From an uncultured Bacteroidales bacterium (GTDB taxonomy: Bacteria > Bacteroidota > Bacteroidia > Bacteroidales > Muribaculaceae): DNA of 9,880 bases. Under the pieces are notes generated by a model. The model was not told the DNA's origin. It did no database searches and saw only the letters and a list, made by a program, of their open reading frames with translations. Positions 1-6,596 of this stretch are shown here, in pieces; position 1 is the first letter of the stretch; each line of letters starts with the position of its first letter. Made by a program: the position numbers and the translations under genes. The DNA is taken from the NCBI GenBank assembly GCA_947175585.1, contig CAMWNL010000025.1, positions 1 to 9,880 on the forward strand. Reading direction: 5' to 3'.

Positions 1-834
1 CTCGGCACCCTGGCATCGCCAATAGCGGACCGGCGTCGAAGTGCGCCAATCAGCATAATAGGCATCAGCCGCTAATGACCAACCTCTGCGGAGACCAATT
101 TCCACACCAAGATTAGGCACGGCAGCAATATCTGTCAATAGATTGGAACGTATCGCGAATTTATATCTGCCTGCGGATCTGTCCACGCGGTTGATTGATC
201 TGACGGACAATATCTGCGGATCTGCAATTTTACAAATCTTATAAGGTGTATATGTGAAATCGGGTTTTACGAGGTCGTTAATGAAAACTAAAGAAACATG
301 AGAAACACGCAACTCAGGGAAGATATCTGTCATCATCTGTTGCCAGAACTTGCCGCAGTCCAACTCTTTGAGTCGCATTTTGCGGCTGCCGACAACTGTA
401 GAATCGGAGCCGATGATCCATTCCGGTACCTCACGTATAATCTTAGACGCTTCTCGGGCATAAAGCTGAGTCTTGCAGCTGTCGAGATGCATGGCGAGAC
501 CGCCCCAGTCTATGCCGATTGACGAGACTTTGATGTCAGAGGAGTCAATTCCGGTAAGGCGACCAATGATATCAGCGGCCGTTTCTGACCGCATCCGCGA
601 TAGGGAGTAGTTCATGTCAGTGTTTCCCTCGGGTGAGGTGCTTGAGACGATATCGGCTGATAATATGCGCCCGCGGGCTGATCCGATCAGATTTACGACA
701 TCTCTGTTGGCTCTGATATCTCCACAAAATTCGGATTCTCCCTGGCGATAGTATATAGAGCATCGCAGAGTGTCGATGGGCGATGCCGCCGCGACCTCGG
801 CACACACAAATGCGAGAGTCAGTAGGAGCGTCAT
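1..834 (-). CDS. Exported OmpA-like / DUF3575 domain protein, C-terminus cut by window edge
   Basis: Reading leftwards from the ATG at 834, the frame stays open for 278 codons to base 1. Residues 1-17 form a hydrophobic signal-like segment (TLLLTLAFVCAEVAAAS) that lacks the usual basic start. A TTG codon at 873 in the same frame would give a slightly longer N-terminus. Residues about 28-185 resemble the OmpA-like periplasmic domain found in Bacteroidales DUF3575 proteins: YYRQGESEF at the start, TSPEGN at 66-71, IDWGGL near 108 and VPEWI near 136. From about residue 225 the pattern FAIRSNLLTDIAAVPNLGVE, then YYADW and RYWRCQGAE, matches the opening strands of the DUF3575 outer-membrane barrel. 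Such genes often lie beside fimbrial clusters in Bacteroides (family knowledge), so a surface-structure locus may continue to the left. It is divergent from the regulator at 1053. Domain assignment is fairly sure; the cellular role is inferred. Confidence 0.8.
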   Translation of the reverse strand, partial: MTLLLTLAFVCAEVAAASPIDTLRCSIYYRQGESEFCGDIRANRDVVNLIGSARGRILSADIVSSTSPEGNTDMNYSLSRMRSETAADIIGRLTGIDSSDIKVSSIGIDWGGLAMHLDSCKTQLYAREASKIIREVPEWIIGSDSTVVGSRKMRLKELDCGKFWQQMMTDIFPELRVSHVSLVFINDLVKPDFTYTPYKICKIADPQILSVRSINRVDRSAGRYKFAIRSNLLTDIAAVPNLGVEIGLRRGWSLAADAYYADWRTSTPVRYWRCQGAE

Positions 835-911
835 GATCGACGAGTGCAATATGTCGATGTGTAAATTCAAGATGGTCTATTATCTGTTAAGAATATTTGA
901 ATCAGGTGATG

Positions 912-944
912 CAAAATTACAGGCTTCTCGTCGCTAATGGCAAA
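912..944 (-). promoter_or_regulatory. Bacteroidota-type promoter for the DUF3575 gene
   Basis: On the minus strand, TTTG (944-941) is followed after 21 bases by TAATTTTG (919-912). This fits the Bacteroidota consensus TTTG ... TAnnTTTG at both elements. The predicted transcription start is near 905, giving a leader of about 70 nt before the ATG at 834. Confidence 0.7.
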
Positions 945-952
945 CAATGGCA

Positions 953-1005
953 GTCTACATTGGGTCTACAACGAGGCGTAACGTGTCGTCTACAATGTGT
1001 TTACA
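953..1005. promoter_or_regulatory. Two tandem GTYTACA-N4-GTYTACA box pairs (predicted operator)
   Basis: GTCTACA occurs at 953-959, 964-970 and 988-994, and GTTTACA at 999-1005. Each pair has 7-base repeats separated by 4 bases (11-bp period, about one helical turn). The two pairs are exactly 35 bp apart and match beyond the boxes (TG in the spacer, GAG downstream). One pair ends next to the -33 box of the minus-strand promoter. The other ends about 10 bp before the expected -33 position of the plus-strand promoter. The 7-4-7 layout is that of sites bound by tandem DNA-binding domains of response regulators. The protein that binds here is unknown; the regulator at 1053 is one candidate. Confidence 0.55.
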
Positions 1006-1040
1006 GGGAGATACGGGTGGTAATTTAAGAACATAATCAC

Positions 1041-1048
1041 TACATTTG
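1041..1048 (+). promoter_or_regulatory. -7 box of the TPR-HTH regulator gene
   Basis: TACATTTG fits TAnnTTTG exactly and lies only 4 bases before the ATG at 1053. No TTTG is visible 19-21 bases upstream. The start of transcription would fall at or just before the start codon, so the mRNA is predicted to be leaderless or nearly so. The missing -33 box is consistent with a need for an activator at the boxes just upstream. Confidence 0.6.
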
Positions 1049-1052
1049 CAAC

Positions 1053-2756
1053 ATGAAAAAGTTACTTATTACAGCATTTGCGGCGATTGCCCTGATGACC
1101 GGATGCAGTCAGAGCGAGCGACGTTATCACGCAGGCTCGGGGTGGAGTGCCCTCGATGACGAGATAGATTCAATGATAGTAAGGATTGACAGCTGCTATG
1201 ACGAAGCCGGAGACCAGGATTCGATAAGGGCTGCTATTAAACGGTTGGGTACATCGCTCATGCGCCTCAACGGTAAGAAGCGTCGTGAGGGTGAGGCACG
1301 ATTGCGTTTGCTTAAAGCGACGGGTGATAATCTTGAGGGTCATCGTGAACTCGCCATCGCACGGCTTGACACGACATTGTCTCTCTGCGACTCGTCAAAC
1401 TATCCCTACACTTTTATCCGTGCGCAACTTTTAAGAAATCTCATTGCGGATCCATCGTCACCCGAAACATTCAGAATGATGCTGTCTGCTCTCGATTATT
1501 ATAAGGCGGCCGGCGATATGAATCAGGAGGCATTGGTGGCGCTATGTCTGTCGCAAAGTCTGAATAATCCCGAAGAGCCCGGACTTACCCTCTATTATTT
1601 CAGGATGGCCGACTCTATCTATGAGCAGCTGGGCAAAAACGTCTACCACACGAAAAACAGAATAAACGAAGCGTATTTGCTCTATCAGCTCGGAGAAAAG
1701 GAGCAAAGCCGCAGAATTTATGATGAACTGCTGCTTAATCCCATTATCAACGATGATGAAATTGCACTTGAGATTGTGCTGAGAAATATGGCTGTTTTTT
1801 TCGATGACTCGACGGCGATGCGCAGGGGCTACCGTAAAGTCAATCCTGAAGAGTCGGCTGATAAGGAATGTCGCCATAGCGTCAGAGCTCTGTATGAGGC
1901 TTTGCTCTGCGAACATTTCATGAAAACCGGTGAGCGCGACTCGGCCGCTCATTATGCATCAATGACCGAAAAGCATTTCAATGAACTTATAGTCCCGAGA
2001 TACAGGTCGCTCGCCGCTCAGAAACTATCAGACTACTATGACAGCGCAGGCAAAACCGGTAAGACGCTGGAATGGATGAAAATTTACAAGGCAACGACCG
2101 ATTCGATAGTATCATCGCAGGGGCCGTGGAAAAAAATCTATCTTGATAATGTAAATACTCTCCACCGCTATGAGCATGAGGCTGAAAATATCCGTAGGCA
2201 ATTAAAGCAAAGACACTATAGAATCATCTATATGCTGATTTCAGGTCTCTTAATGCTGACAGGTCTGTTTTTATGGTTAAGGACACGTCAGAAACTAAGA
2301 AATATGAAAATGAGATATGAGTGGGAGCGCAGCCAGCGAAAACTCATGGCGATGTCGTTGTCTCGTAACGAAGCTGACAAGGTGATAGATTATGTCCGCA
2401 ACGAAACATCGCGACTCAGCCGCGAAAGCACTGTGGCCGGGAGCGAATTATCTCAAATTGAACGCAATCTGCGCATCCATCAGGCCGGACGGCTCGAAAA
2501 TGATGCTTTTGAAGAAGTTTTCGGGCGCATACATCCCGATTTTGTGAAACGTTTGAAGGAGATCTCGCCAACGATATCAGAGAATAATATCAGACTTTGC
2601 TCTTATATTGTCATCGGACTCTCTAACCAGCAGATTGCCGAAATGCTGAATGTGCAGGCAAGCAGCATCAAGCAGTCGCGATGGAGACTCCGCAACAGAC
2701 TGAAAATCCCCCCAAGCGAGACTCTTGAAGATTTTTTGCGAAGCCTGTCGGAATAG
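1053..2756 (+). CDS. Membrane-anchored TPR regulator with C-terminal LuxR-like HTH
   Basis: 567 aa. Residues 1-18 form a lipoprotein-type signal (KK, hydrophobic core, LMTGC with Cys18), which fixes the start at 1053 although no ribosome binding site is seen. Residues about 40-350 are helical, with weak tetratricopeptide-like repeats (for example EAYLLYQLGEKEQSRRIYDEL near 206-226). A single membrane span covers about 389-409 (IIYMLISGLLMLTGLFLWL), followed by a basic, coiled-coil-like stretch to about 435. The C-terminus, about 505-565, is a helix-turn-helix: ISENNIRLCSYIVIGLSNQQIAEMLNV, then SSIKQSRWRLRNRLKI. This is the architecture of a Bacteroidota family of one-piece membrane regulators with a sensor domain outside and a DNA-binding domain inside. 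The ligand is unknown. It is divergent from the DUF3575 gene, which it may control, along with itself, through the boxes at 953-1005. The lipobox together with an internal membrane span is unusual. Architecture sure, targets inferred. Confidence 0.85.
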   Translation: MKKLLITAFAAIALMTGCSQSERRYHAGSGWSALDDEIDSMIVRIDSCYDEAGDQDSIRAAIKRLGTSLMRLNGKKRREGEARLRLLKATGDNLEGHRELAIARLDTTLSLCDSSNYPYTFIRAQLLRNLIADPSSPETFRMMLSALDYYKAAGDMNQEALVALCLSQSLNNPEEPGLTLYYFRMADSIYEQLGKNVYHTKNRINEAYLLYQLGEKEQSRRIYDELLLNPIINDDEIALEIVLRNMAVFFDDSTAMRRGYRKVNPEESADKECRHSVRALYEALLCEHFMKTGERDSAAHYASMTEKHFNELIVPRYRSLAAQKLSDYYDSAGKTGKTLEWMKIYKATTDSIVSSQGPWKKIYLDNVNTLHRYEHEAENIRRQLKQRHYRIIYMLISGLLMLTGLFLWLRTRQKLRNMKMRYEWERSQRKLMAMSLSRNEADKVIDYVRNETSRLSRESTVAGSELSQIERNLRIHQAGRLENDAFEEVFGRIHPDFVKRLKEISPTISENNIRLCSYIVIGLSNQQIAEMLNVQASSIKQSRWRLRNRLKIPPSETLEDFLRSLSE

Positions 2757-2782
2757 AAGAGGCTGAGCAACACACTGTGAAT

Positions 2783-3943
2783 TTACTTGTAGTTTTCGGC
2801 GGCGTCGCGGATGGCGTAGAACATGCGGCGGTCGGCGTCAGTGAGGGTGACGCCGCGTCGGGCCATTACGCGAGTGGCGACGTCGAAAAATTTTGTCATG
2901 GATACATCGCTGAAACCGGCGGCGCTGCCTTCGCTGAATGAGGCGACGAAGTTGCGGGGGAAGCCGGTGCCGTGGATATTGACACCGACGCCGACCACTG
3001 TGGCGGTGTTGAACATCGTGTTGATGCCGGCTTTGGAGTGGTCGCCCATGATGAGTCCGCAGAATTGCAGGCCAGTGCGAGCGAAGCGATGGGTAGGGTA
3101 GTTCCAGAGTTTGATCTCCGTATAGTCGTTTTTGAGGTTGGAGGCTACGCAACCGGCTCCGAGGTTACACCACGAGCCGATGACGGCATTGCCCAGGAAC
3201 CCGTCGTGGGCTTTGTTGGAGTAGCTGTGGATTACGACGTTGTTGAGTTCGCCACCGACCTTTGACCAGGGGCCGATAGTGGTTTCGCCATAGATTTTCG
3301 CTCCCATATTTATGACCGAATGTTGGCCGACTGCAATCGGTCCTCGCAGAGCGGCGCACTCCATCACTTCGGCATGGGCGCCGATATAGACCGGGCCATG
3401 GGTGACATTAATCGCACAGCACTCAACGACCGCGCCCTCCTCGATGAACACGCGCGAGCGGTCGCCGACAATTGTGACCGTCTCGCTGATCGGAGCGCTG
3501 ATGCGGCCGGCTGTCAGAAGCTCGAAATCAGACTCAATCTGTCGGCCGTTCATGGTGAAGATGTCAGTGAGATGGCCGACACGAGTGACTGCAAGGTCGG
3601 TAATGATGCGAGAGGTTTCGCGACCTCTCACGGCTATAAGACGGTCGGCGGAGTCGTAGATGGCCTGGCCGACGGGGAGGCCGGAGATGGTTTCGGCGAG
3701 CAGTCGGTCAGGGATTATGTCAGACGAAATGCTGATAGAGTCATCGTCGTCGGGATCGGCGAGAAGCGGAAATATTTCGGTCAGATAATCAGCGGTGACG
3801 TAGCTGTAGGCGCCGGGGAGCATGCGCTGCCATTTCTCTCGCAGGGTGAGGGCGCCGATGCGGAGTTCGGATACCGGCCGGGTATAGGTCATGGGGAGGA
3901 GATTGGCGCGAGTGTCATCGCTATCAATGAGTATATAGTTCAT
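2783..3943 (-). CDS. GlmU-family sugar nucleotidyltransferase / N-acyltransferase
   Basis: 386 aa, close to the usual length of the Bacteroidota GlmU-like family, which is annotated either as UDP-GlcNAc diphosphorylase/glucosamine-1-phosphate N-acetyltransferase or loosely as a glucose-1-phosphate thymidylyltransferase. The N-terminal part has the family signature LLPMTYTRPVSELRIG (15-30) in place of the standard GlmU nucleotide loop LxAGxGTRM. From about 155 to 330 there are hexapeptide repeats of a left-handed beta helix. The stretch SNKAHDGFLGNAVIG (242-256), followed by NLGAG and SNLKNDY, aligns with the acetyl-transfer centre of GlmU; His246 is the likely catalytic base. It probably makes UDP-N-acetylglucosamine in the cytosol for peptidoglycan and surface glycans. 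It is divergent from rfbC and convergent with the regulator, with only 26 bases between their stops. Family sure, exact substrate not. Confidence 0.85.
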   Translation of the reverse strand: MNYILIDSDDTRANLLPMTYTRPVSELRIGALTLREKWQRMLPGAYSYVTADYLTEIFPLLADPDDDDSISISSDIIPDRLLAETISGLPVGQAIYDSADRLIAVRGRETSRIITDLAVTRVGHLTDIFTMNGRQIESDFELLTAGRISAPISETVTIVGDRSRVFIEEGAVVECCAINVTHGPVYIGAHAEVMECAALRGPIAVGQHSVINMGAKIYGETTIGPWSKVGGELNNVVIHSYSNKAHDGFLGNAVIGSWCNLGAGCVASNLKNDYTEIKLWNYPTHRFARTGLQFCGLIMGDHSKAGINTMFNTATVVGVGVNIHGTGFPRNFVASFSEGSAAGFSDVSMTKFFDVATRVMARRGVTLTDADRRMFYAIRDAAENYK

Positions 3944-3964
3944 TATTCAACGGTTTTTATTACG

Positions 3965-3972
3965 CAAAACTA
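3965..3972 (-). promoter_or_regulatory. -7 box of the GlmU-like gene
   Basis: TAGTTTTG on the minus strand fits TAnnTTTG and lies 21 bases before the ATG at 3943, giving a leader of roughly 15 nt. No TTTG stands at the -33 distance. That position falls inside the inverted repeat at 3979-4010. Confidence 0.55.
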
Positions 3973-3978
3973 CGCAAT

Positions 3979-4010
3979 TTGTCGTAATTTTGTGGTAAAA
4001 ATTACGACAA
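3979..4010. repeat. Perfect 13-bp inverted repeat in the divergent promoter region
   Basis: The arms are 3979-3991 (TTGTCGTAATTTT) and 3998-4010 (AAAATTACGACAA), fully complementary around a 6-base centre (GTGGTA). The repeat contains the rfbC -7 box and the predicted rfbC transcription start, and ends 2 bases before the rfbC ATG. It also covers the expected -33 region of the GlmU-like gene. Because transcription should start inside it, a double-stranded operator is more likely than an RNA hairpin. A direct repeat TACGCAA lies beside it at 3961-3967 and 3971-3977. Confidence 0.6.
3985..3992 (+). promoter_or_regulatory. -7 box of rfbC
   Basis: TAATTTTG fits the Bacteroidota -7 consensus 20 bases before the ATG at 4013. 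No good -33 TTTG is seen at the proper distance. The box lies wholly within the inverted repeat, so anything binding the repeat should block it. Confidence 0.55.
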
Positions 4011-4012
4011 TA

Positions 4013-4567
4013 ATGACTTTTACGGAAACACAACTGTCAGGAGTATGGCTGATCGAGCCTGTGAGACATGGAGATGCGCGCGGCTATTTTTGCGAAACGT
4101 TCCGTCGCGACGAGTTCGAGCGTCATATCGGTGCGGTAGATTTCGTTCAGGATAACGAGTCGCGGTCTCACCGCGGAGTGGCTCGCGGTCTGCATTATCA
4201 GGCCGGGGCTGCGGCTCAGGGTAAGCTAGTCAGAGTGTCGGAGGGCGCTGTGGTGGATGTTGTCGTCGATCTGCGTCGTGATTCGGCGACCTTCGGGCGG
4301 CATCTTTCAGTAGAACTTTCGGCGGAAAACGGCAGGCAGATGTTTGTGCCTCGCGGATTTGCCCACGGTTTTGTGGTGATGAGCGAGTCGGCGATGTTTC
4401 AGTATAAGGTCGATAATCTCTACTGTCCGTCGGCTGAAAGGTGTATCAGATTTGACGATCCGGAGCTGGCGATAGAATTCCCGATACCGGTCAACGAGTT
4501 GCTTTTTTCGGACAAAGACCTTCACGGACAAAGCTTTGCGGAAGCAGCCGGTGATGACTTCAAGTAG
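4013..4567 (+). CDS. rfbC: dTDP-4-dehydrorhamnose 3,5-epimerase
   Basis: 184 aa, the normal length for RmlC/RfbC. The enzyme epimerises C3 and C5 of dTDP-4-dehydro-6-deoxyglucose, the third step towards dTDP-L-rhamnose used in cell-surface polysaccharide; it is a cytosolic cupin dimer. Family motifs run in order: GDARGYFCETF (20-30), FVQDNESRSHRGVARGLHYQ (44-63) with catalytic His61, KLVRV and DVVVDLR, then VPRGFAHGFVV, with Tyr131 as likely general acid and SDKD near the end with Asp169 as partner of His61. The start at 4013 is chosen because the family begins here; the open frame continues upstream to 3320, but that part is antisense to the GlmU-like gene and lies before the promoter. The usual PP after HYQ is replaced by a Gly-Ala-rich turn. 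rmlA, rmlB and rmlD are not in the window. It shares a divergent control region with the GlmU-like gene. Confidence 0.93.
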   Translation: MTFTETQLSGVWLIEPVRHGDARGYFCETFRRDEFERHIGAVDFVQDNESRSHRGVARGLHYQAGAAAQGKLVRVSEGAVVDVVVDLRRDSATFGRHLSVELSAENGRQMFVPRGFAHGFVVMSESAMFQYKVDNLYCPSAERCIRFDDPELAIEFPIPVNELLFSDKDLHGQSFAEAAGDDFK

Positions 4568-4579
4568 GGCCGGGGCCTT

Positions 4580-4602
4580 GCTCGTGTGGCATGGCCGCGA
4601 GT
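4580..4602 (+). terminator. Weak two-step hairpin after rfbC
   Basis: CTCG (4581-4584) pairs with CGAG (4598-4601), and GGC with GCC inside around an ATG loop. There is no T-tract after it, so if it ends rfbC transcription it is not a standard intrinsic terminator. It may only be an mRNA-end hairpin. Confidence 0.25.
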
Positions 4603-4612
4603 AACAGACTTA

Positions 4613-4634
4613 AAATATGTTTTATAACATATTT
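4613..4634. repeat. AT-rich 9-bp perfect inverted repeat between rfbC and the transglutaminase gene
   Basis: AAATATGTT (4613-4621) and AACATATTT (4626-4634) are perfect reverse complements around TTAT. The repeat lies 18 bases upstream of the -33 element of the next promoter. It has no GC stem and no T-run, so it does not look like a terminator; an operator is possible. Confidence 0.4.
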
Positions 4635-4652
4635 AAAAATTAGTGGGAAACG

Positions 4653-4683
4653 TTGGGAGTTGGGTGATTATTATATATATTTG
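4653..4683 (+). promoter_or_regulatory. Promoter of the transglutaminase-like pair
   Basis: TTG (4653-4655), a 20-base spacer and TATATTTG (4676-4683) match the Bacteroidota -33/-7 pattern. Transcription should start near 4690, about 26 nt before the ATG at 4716. Confidence 0.65.
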
Positions 4684-4715
4684 CGAAATAATCTCCTAAT
4701 TATTCCAACGAGGCC

Positions 4716-6518
4716 ATGAAACGAATAGCAAATATAGTATTGTGCCTGACCATATTTTCGGTGGTGAGAGCAGAGTTGGTGCCATCTAATGTAGTAATTG
4801 CTGACGCTAACGAAGTATATACTTTTATTGAGGGAGGAGATTTTCTTGAAGTAAAAACTACGGAACAAGCTGTCTATGAAGCTACGCGCAAGGCGGCAAC
4901 AGTAGTGCCTCATGTTTTTTACTGTGATGTGATTTCGCTCGACAAAGTATCGGGCGGTAAGGCTCAGTATAAAAGTATAAATTCCCCTAATGTATTTCAT
5001 GACGACAGTAAAATCTGCTTTTTTGAGTCGGAACTTAAATCGAAAGGGGCTAAATCAAAAGCTGAGTTCAGAAGGACGTTTAAAGATGCAGCATATTTCA
5101 CTAAAATATGTCTGGCAGATATTTATCCAATCAGGCAAAAGACTGTGAAGTTTGAAATTCCCGGGACAAGGCCTGATATTGAACTTATAGACCTCAATAT
5201 GCCTGACAGTCTGATAGTGCGCAGCGAGATTGTAAATCCTGACAGATCACGCACGATTACATATTCGATCAATCGTTTGCCGGCGCTGAGGGACGAGAGT
5301 TCGGCTCCTCCATCGTTGACAAGAGAGCCTTATGTATTAATAAAAGGATATTTAGACGGGCTGGACGGATTATATGAATTTCACCGTTCGAGACTCGATG
5401 TCGACACTGTTATACCGGGAGTAGACGCGATTATCTCAGACGTGTGCGGCGGATCAACGTCACGTGATGACATCGTAAATAATATTTATAAATATGTGCA
5501 GGAGAAAATACGATATGTCGCCTATGAAGAGGGTGAAGCCGGTTTTCGCCCCGATGCTCCGGCTGAGGTGCTCAGAAAAGGCTACGGCGACTGTAAGGGT
5601 ATGTCTCTCTTGCTTGCGACCCTGCTGAATCGAGCTGGAGTAGAGGCGTATGTGGCAAGTGTGGGAACGGATGATGTGCCGTTTAAGATTTCAGAATTTC
5701 CGATACTCGGTTCGACCGATCACATGATATGTATCGCTCCGGCGGAAGGCGATACACTCATTATCGACGCAACGCATGAGTATATTTCATCGCGCGACAT
5801 ACCGGCATGGATTCAGGGAAAAGACGCGATGATGTACACTGACAAAGGGTATCAAATGATAGATATACCGGTAAGGGGATCGGAATATGCCAGAGAGGAA
5901 TCCGTGTATGAATATGAAATAACAGACGGTCGTCTGGAAGGGCAGGGGACCATGCGTTTCACAGGCGATAATCTTGAAATGTTCCTGTCAGTCGTCAATG
6001 ACGTGAACAGGACTTATAAAAGTGACGTATTGGCAATGCAGATCAAACCGCGGCCGAAAGTCAAGGTGGAGACCTCAAGTGTGAAGGCTGATTTTGTCAA
6101 GCCGGGAGTGTTTGAGCTTTCGGCAAATATATCTGATGATAACGCGGTAACTGATACCGGCGAAGCAATATATGTAGATCTCAGTGTTGCGCCTGAAACA
6201 TTTGTCAGACGTGTCAATCCCACAGGCAGACGAAGTGACTATCAATTGCCATTCCGCACCGCAAAAATTAGAAGGTCAACCGTGAAAATCCCTGATGGAT
6301 ATGATGTGGGAGAGCTGCCGGAAGATTTTCATGCGGAATGTGAAGGCGTTAAATTCGACTGTGTATTTGTGAAAGGTGAGGACGGAAAAGTCGCGATGAC
6401 AAAATCATTTGATGTGGAGCAGACGCTTATCCCCTGTCGCTCGCTTGACGATTGGAACCGCACTCTGGCTGCCTGGAATGAGGCTTCAATGCACCAGGTG
6501 GAATTAATCAAGAAATAA
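4716..6518 (+). CDS. Exported transglutaminase-like protein with DUF3857-type N-terminal region
   Basis: 600 aa. Residues 1-19 are a signal peptide (MKR, hydrophobic core, cleavage probably after VVRA), so the protein acts in the periplasm or beyond. Residues about 50-235 form a beta-rich region like the DUF3857 domains that precede bacterial transglutaminase-like domains (FFESELKSKGAKSKAEFRRTF near 102-122, ADIYPIRQKTVKFEIP near 134-149). The transglutaminase-like core spans about 250-365. GYGDCKGMSLLLATLLNRAG carries the catalytic Cys293, STDHMI carries His336 and IDATHEY carries Asp351, so the triad is intact. The remainder to 600 is beta-rich, with no motif I recognise. Members of this fold can be cross-linkers, proteases or amidases; nothing here fixes the reaction or substrate. 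It is first of a pair with the gene at 6597 and follows its own promoter. No Shine-Dalgarno is evident. Fold sure, function unknown. Confidence 0.85.
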   Translation: MKRIANIVLCLTIFSVVRAELVPSNVVIADANEVYTFIEGGDFLEVKTTEQAVYEATRKAATVVPHVFYCDVISLDKVSGGKAQYKSINSPNVFHDDSKICFFESELKSKGAKSKAEFRRTFKDAAYFTKICLADIYPIRQKTVKFEIPGTRPDIELIDLNMPDSLIVRSEIVNPDRSRTITYSINRLPALRDESSAPPSLTREPYVLIKGYLDGLDGLYEFHRSRLDVDTVIPGVDAIISDVCGGSTSRDDIVNNIYKYVQEKIRYVAYEEGEAGFRPDAPAEVLRKGYGDCKGMSLLLATLLNRAGVEAYVASVGTDDVPFKISEFPILGSTDHMICIAPAEGDTLIIDATHEYISSRDIPAWIQGKDAMMYTDKGYQMIDIPVRGSEYAREESVYEYEITDGRLEGQGTMRFTGDNLEMFLSVVNDVNRTYKSDVLAMQIKPRPKVKVETSSVKADFVKPGVFELSANISDDNAVTDTGEAIYVDLSVAPETFVRRVNPTGRRSDYQLPFRTAKIRRSTVKIPDGYDVGELPEDFHAECEGVKFDCVFVKGEDGKVAMTKSFDVEQTLIPCRSLDDWNRTLAAWNEASMHQVELIKK

Positions 6519-6524
6519 AATTAC

Positions 6525-6543
6525 AGGTTACGGCAAGTAACTT
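6525..6543 (+). terminator. Hairpin 1 in the gap between the two transglutaminase-like genes
   Basis: AGGTTAC (6525-6531) pairs with GTAACTT (6537-6543), including one G-U, around GGCAA. It is followed by the moderately U-rich ATTGTTG. It begins 6 bases after the stop of the first gene. It could act as a leaky terminator or an mRNA-stabilising end. Confidence 0.35.
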
Positions 6544-6553
6544 ATTGTTGAAA

Positions 6554-6575
6554 ACTATCCGAAGGGCAGGATAGT
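6554..6575 (+). promoter_or_regulatory. Hairpin 2, just upstream of the ribosome binding site
   Basis: ACTATCC (6554-6560) and GGATAGT (6569-6575) form a perfect 7-bp stem with an 8-base loop. The stem ends 7 bases before the AAAGGAG of the next gene. No promoter motif is visible in this gap, so the second gene is probably read through from the first. Confidence 0.4.
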
Positions 6576-6582
6576 ATAAAAG

Positions 6583-6589
6583 AAAGGAG
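6583..6589 (+). promoter_or_regulatory. Strong Shine-Dalgarno sequence of the second gene
   Basis: AAAGGAG ends 7 bases before the ATG at 6597. It is the clearest ribosome binding site in the window. The other genes here have none or only weak ones, as is usual for Bacteroidota, so it stands out and supports this start. Confidence 0.6.
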
Positions 6590-6596
6590 CAATAGC

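Noticed and set aside
171..224. 11-bp direct repeat CTGCGGATCTG (171-181 and 214-224)
   Set aside because: It lies within coding sequence, in different codon phases, with only two copies; most likely chance.
298..522. 74-aa plus-strand frame
   Set aside because: It is the shadow of the minus-strand DUF3575 gene, whose frame is continuous and matches its family.
617..805. 62-aa minus-strand frame starting with GTG
   Set aside because: It is out of frame with the OmpA-like/DUF3575 reading frame that covers the same DNA and is clearly the coding one.
2823..3659. Several overlapping frames on both strands inside the GlmU-like gene
   Set aside because: They arise from the GC-rich codon positions of that gene; none shows a protein family signal.
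3320..4012. Open plus-strand frame running into rfbC from inside the GlmU-like gene
   Set aside because: It is antisense to a clear protein-coding gene and lies upstream of the rfbC promoter, and its translation resembles no part of RmlC. The real rfbC starts at 4013.
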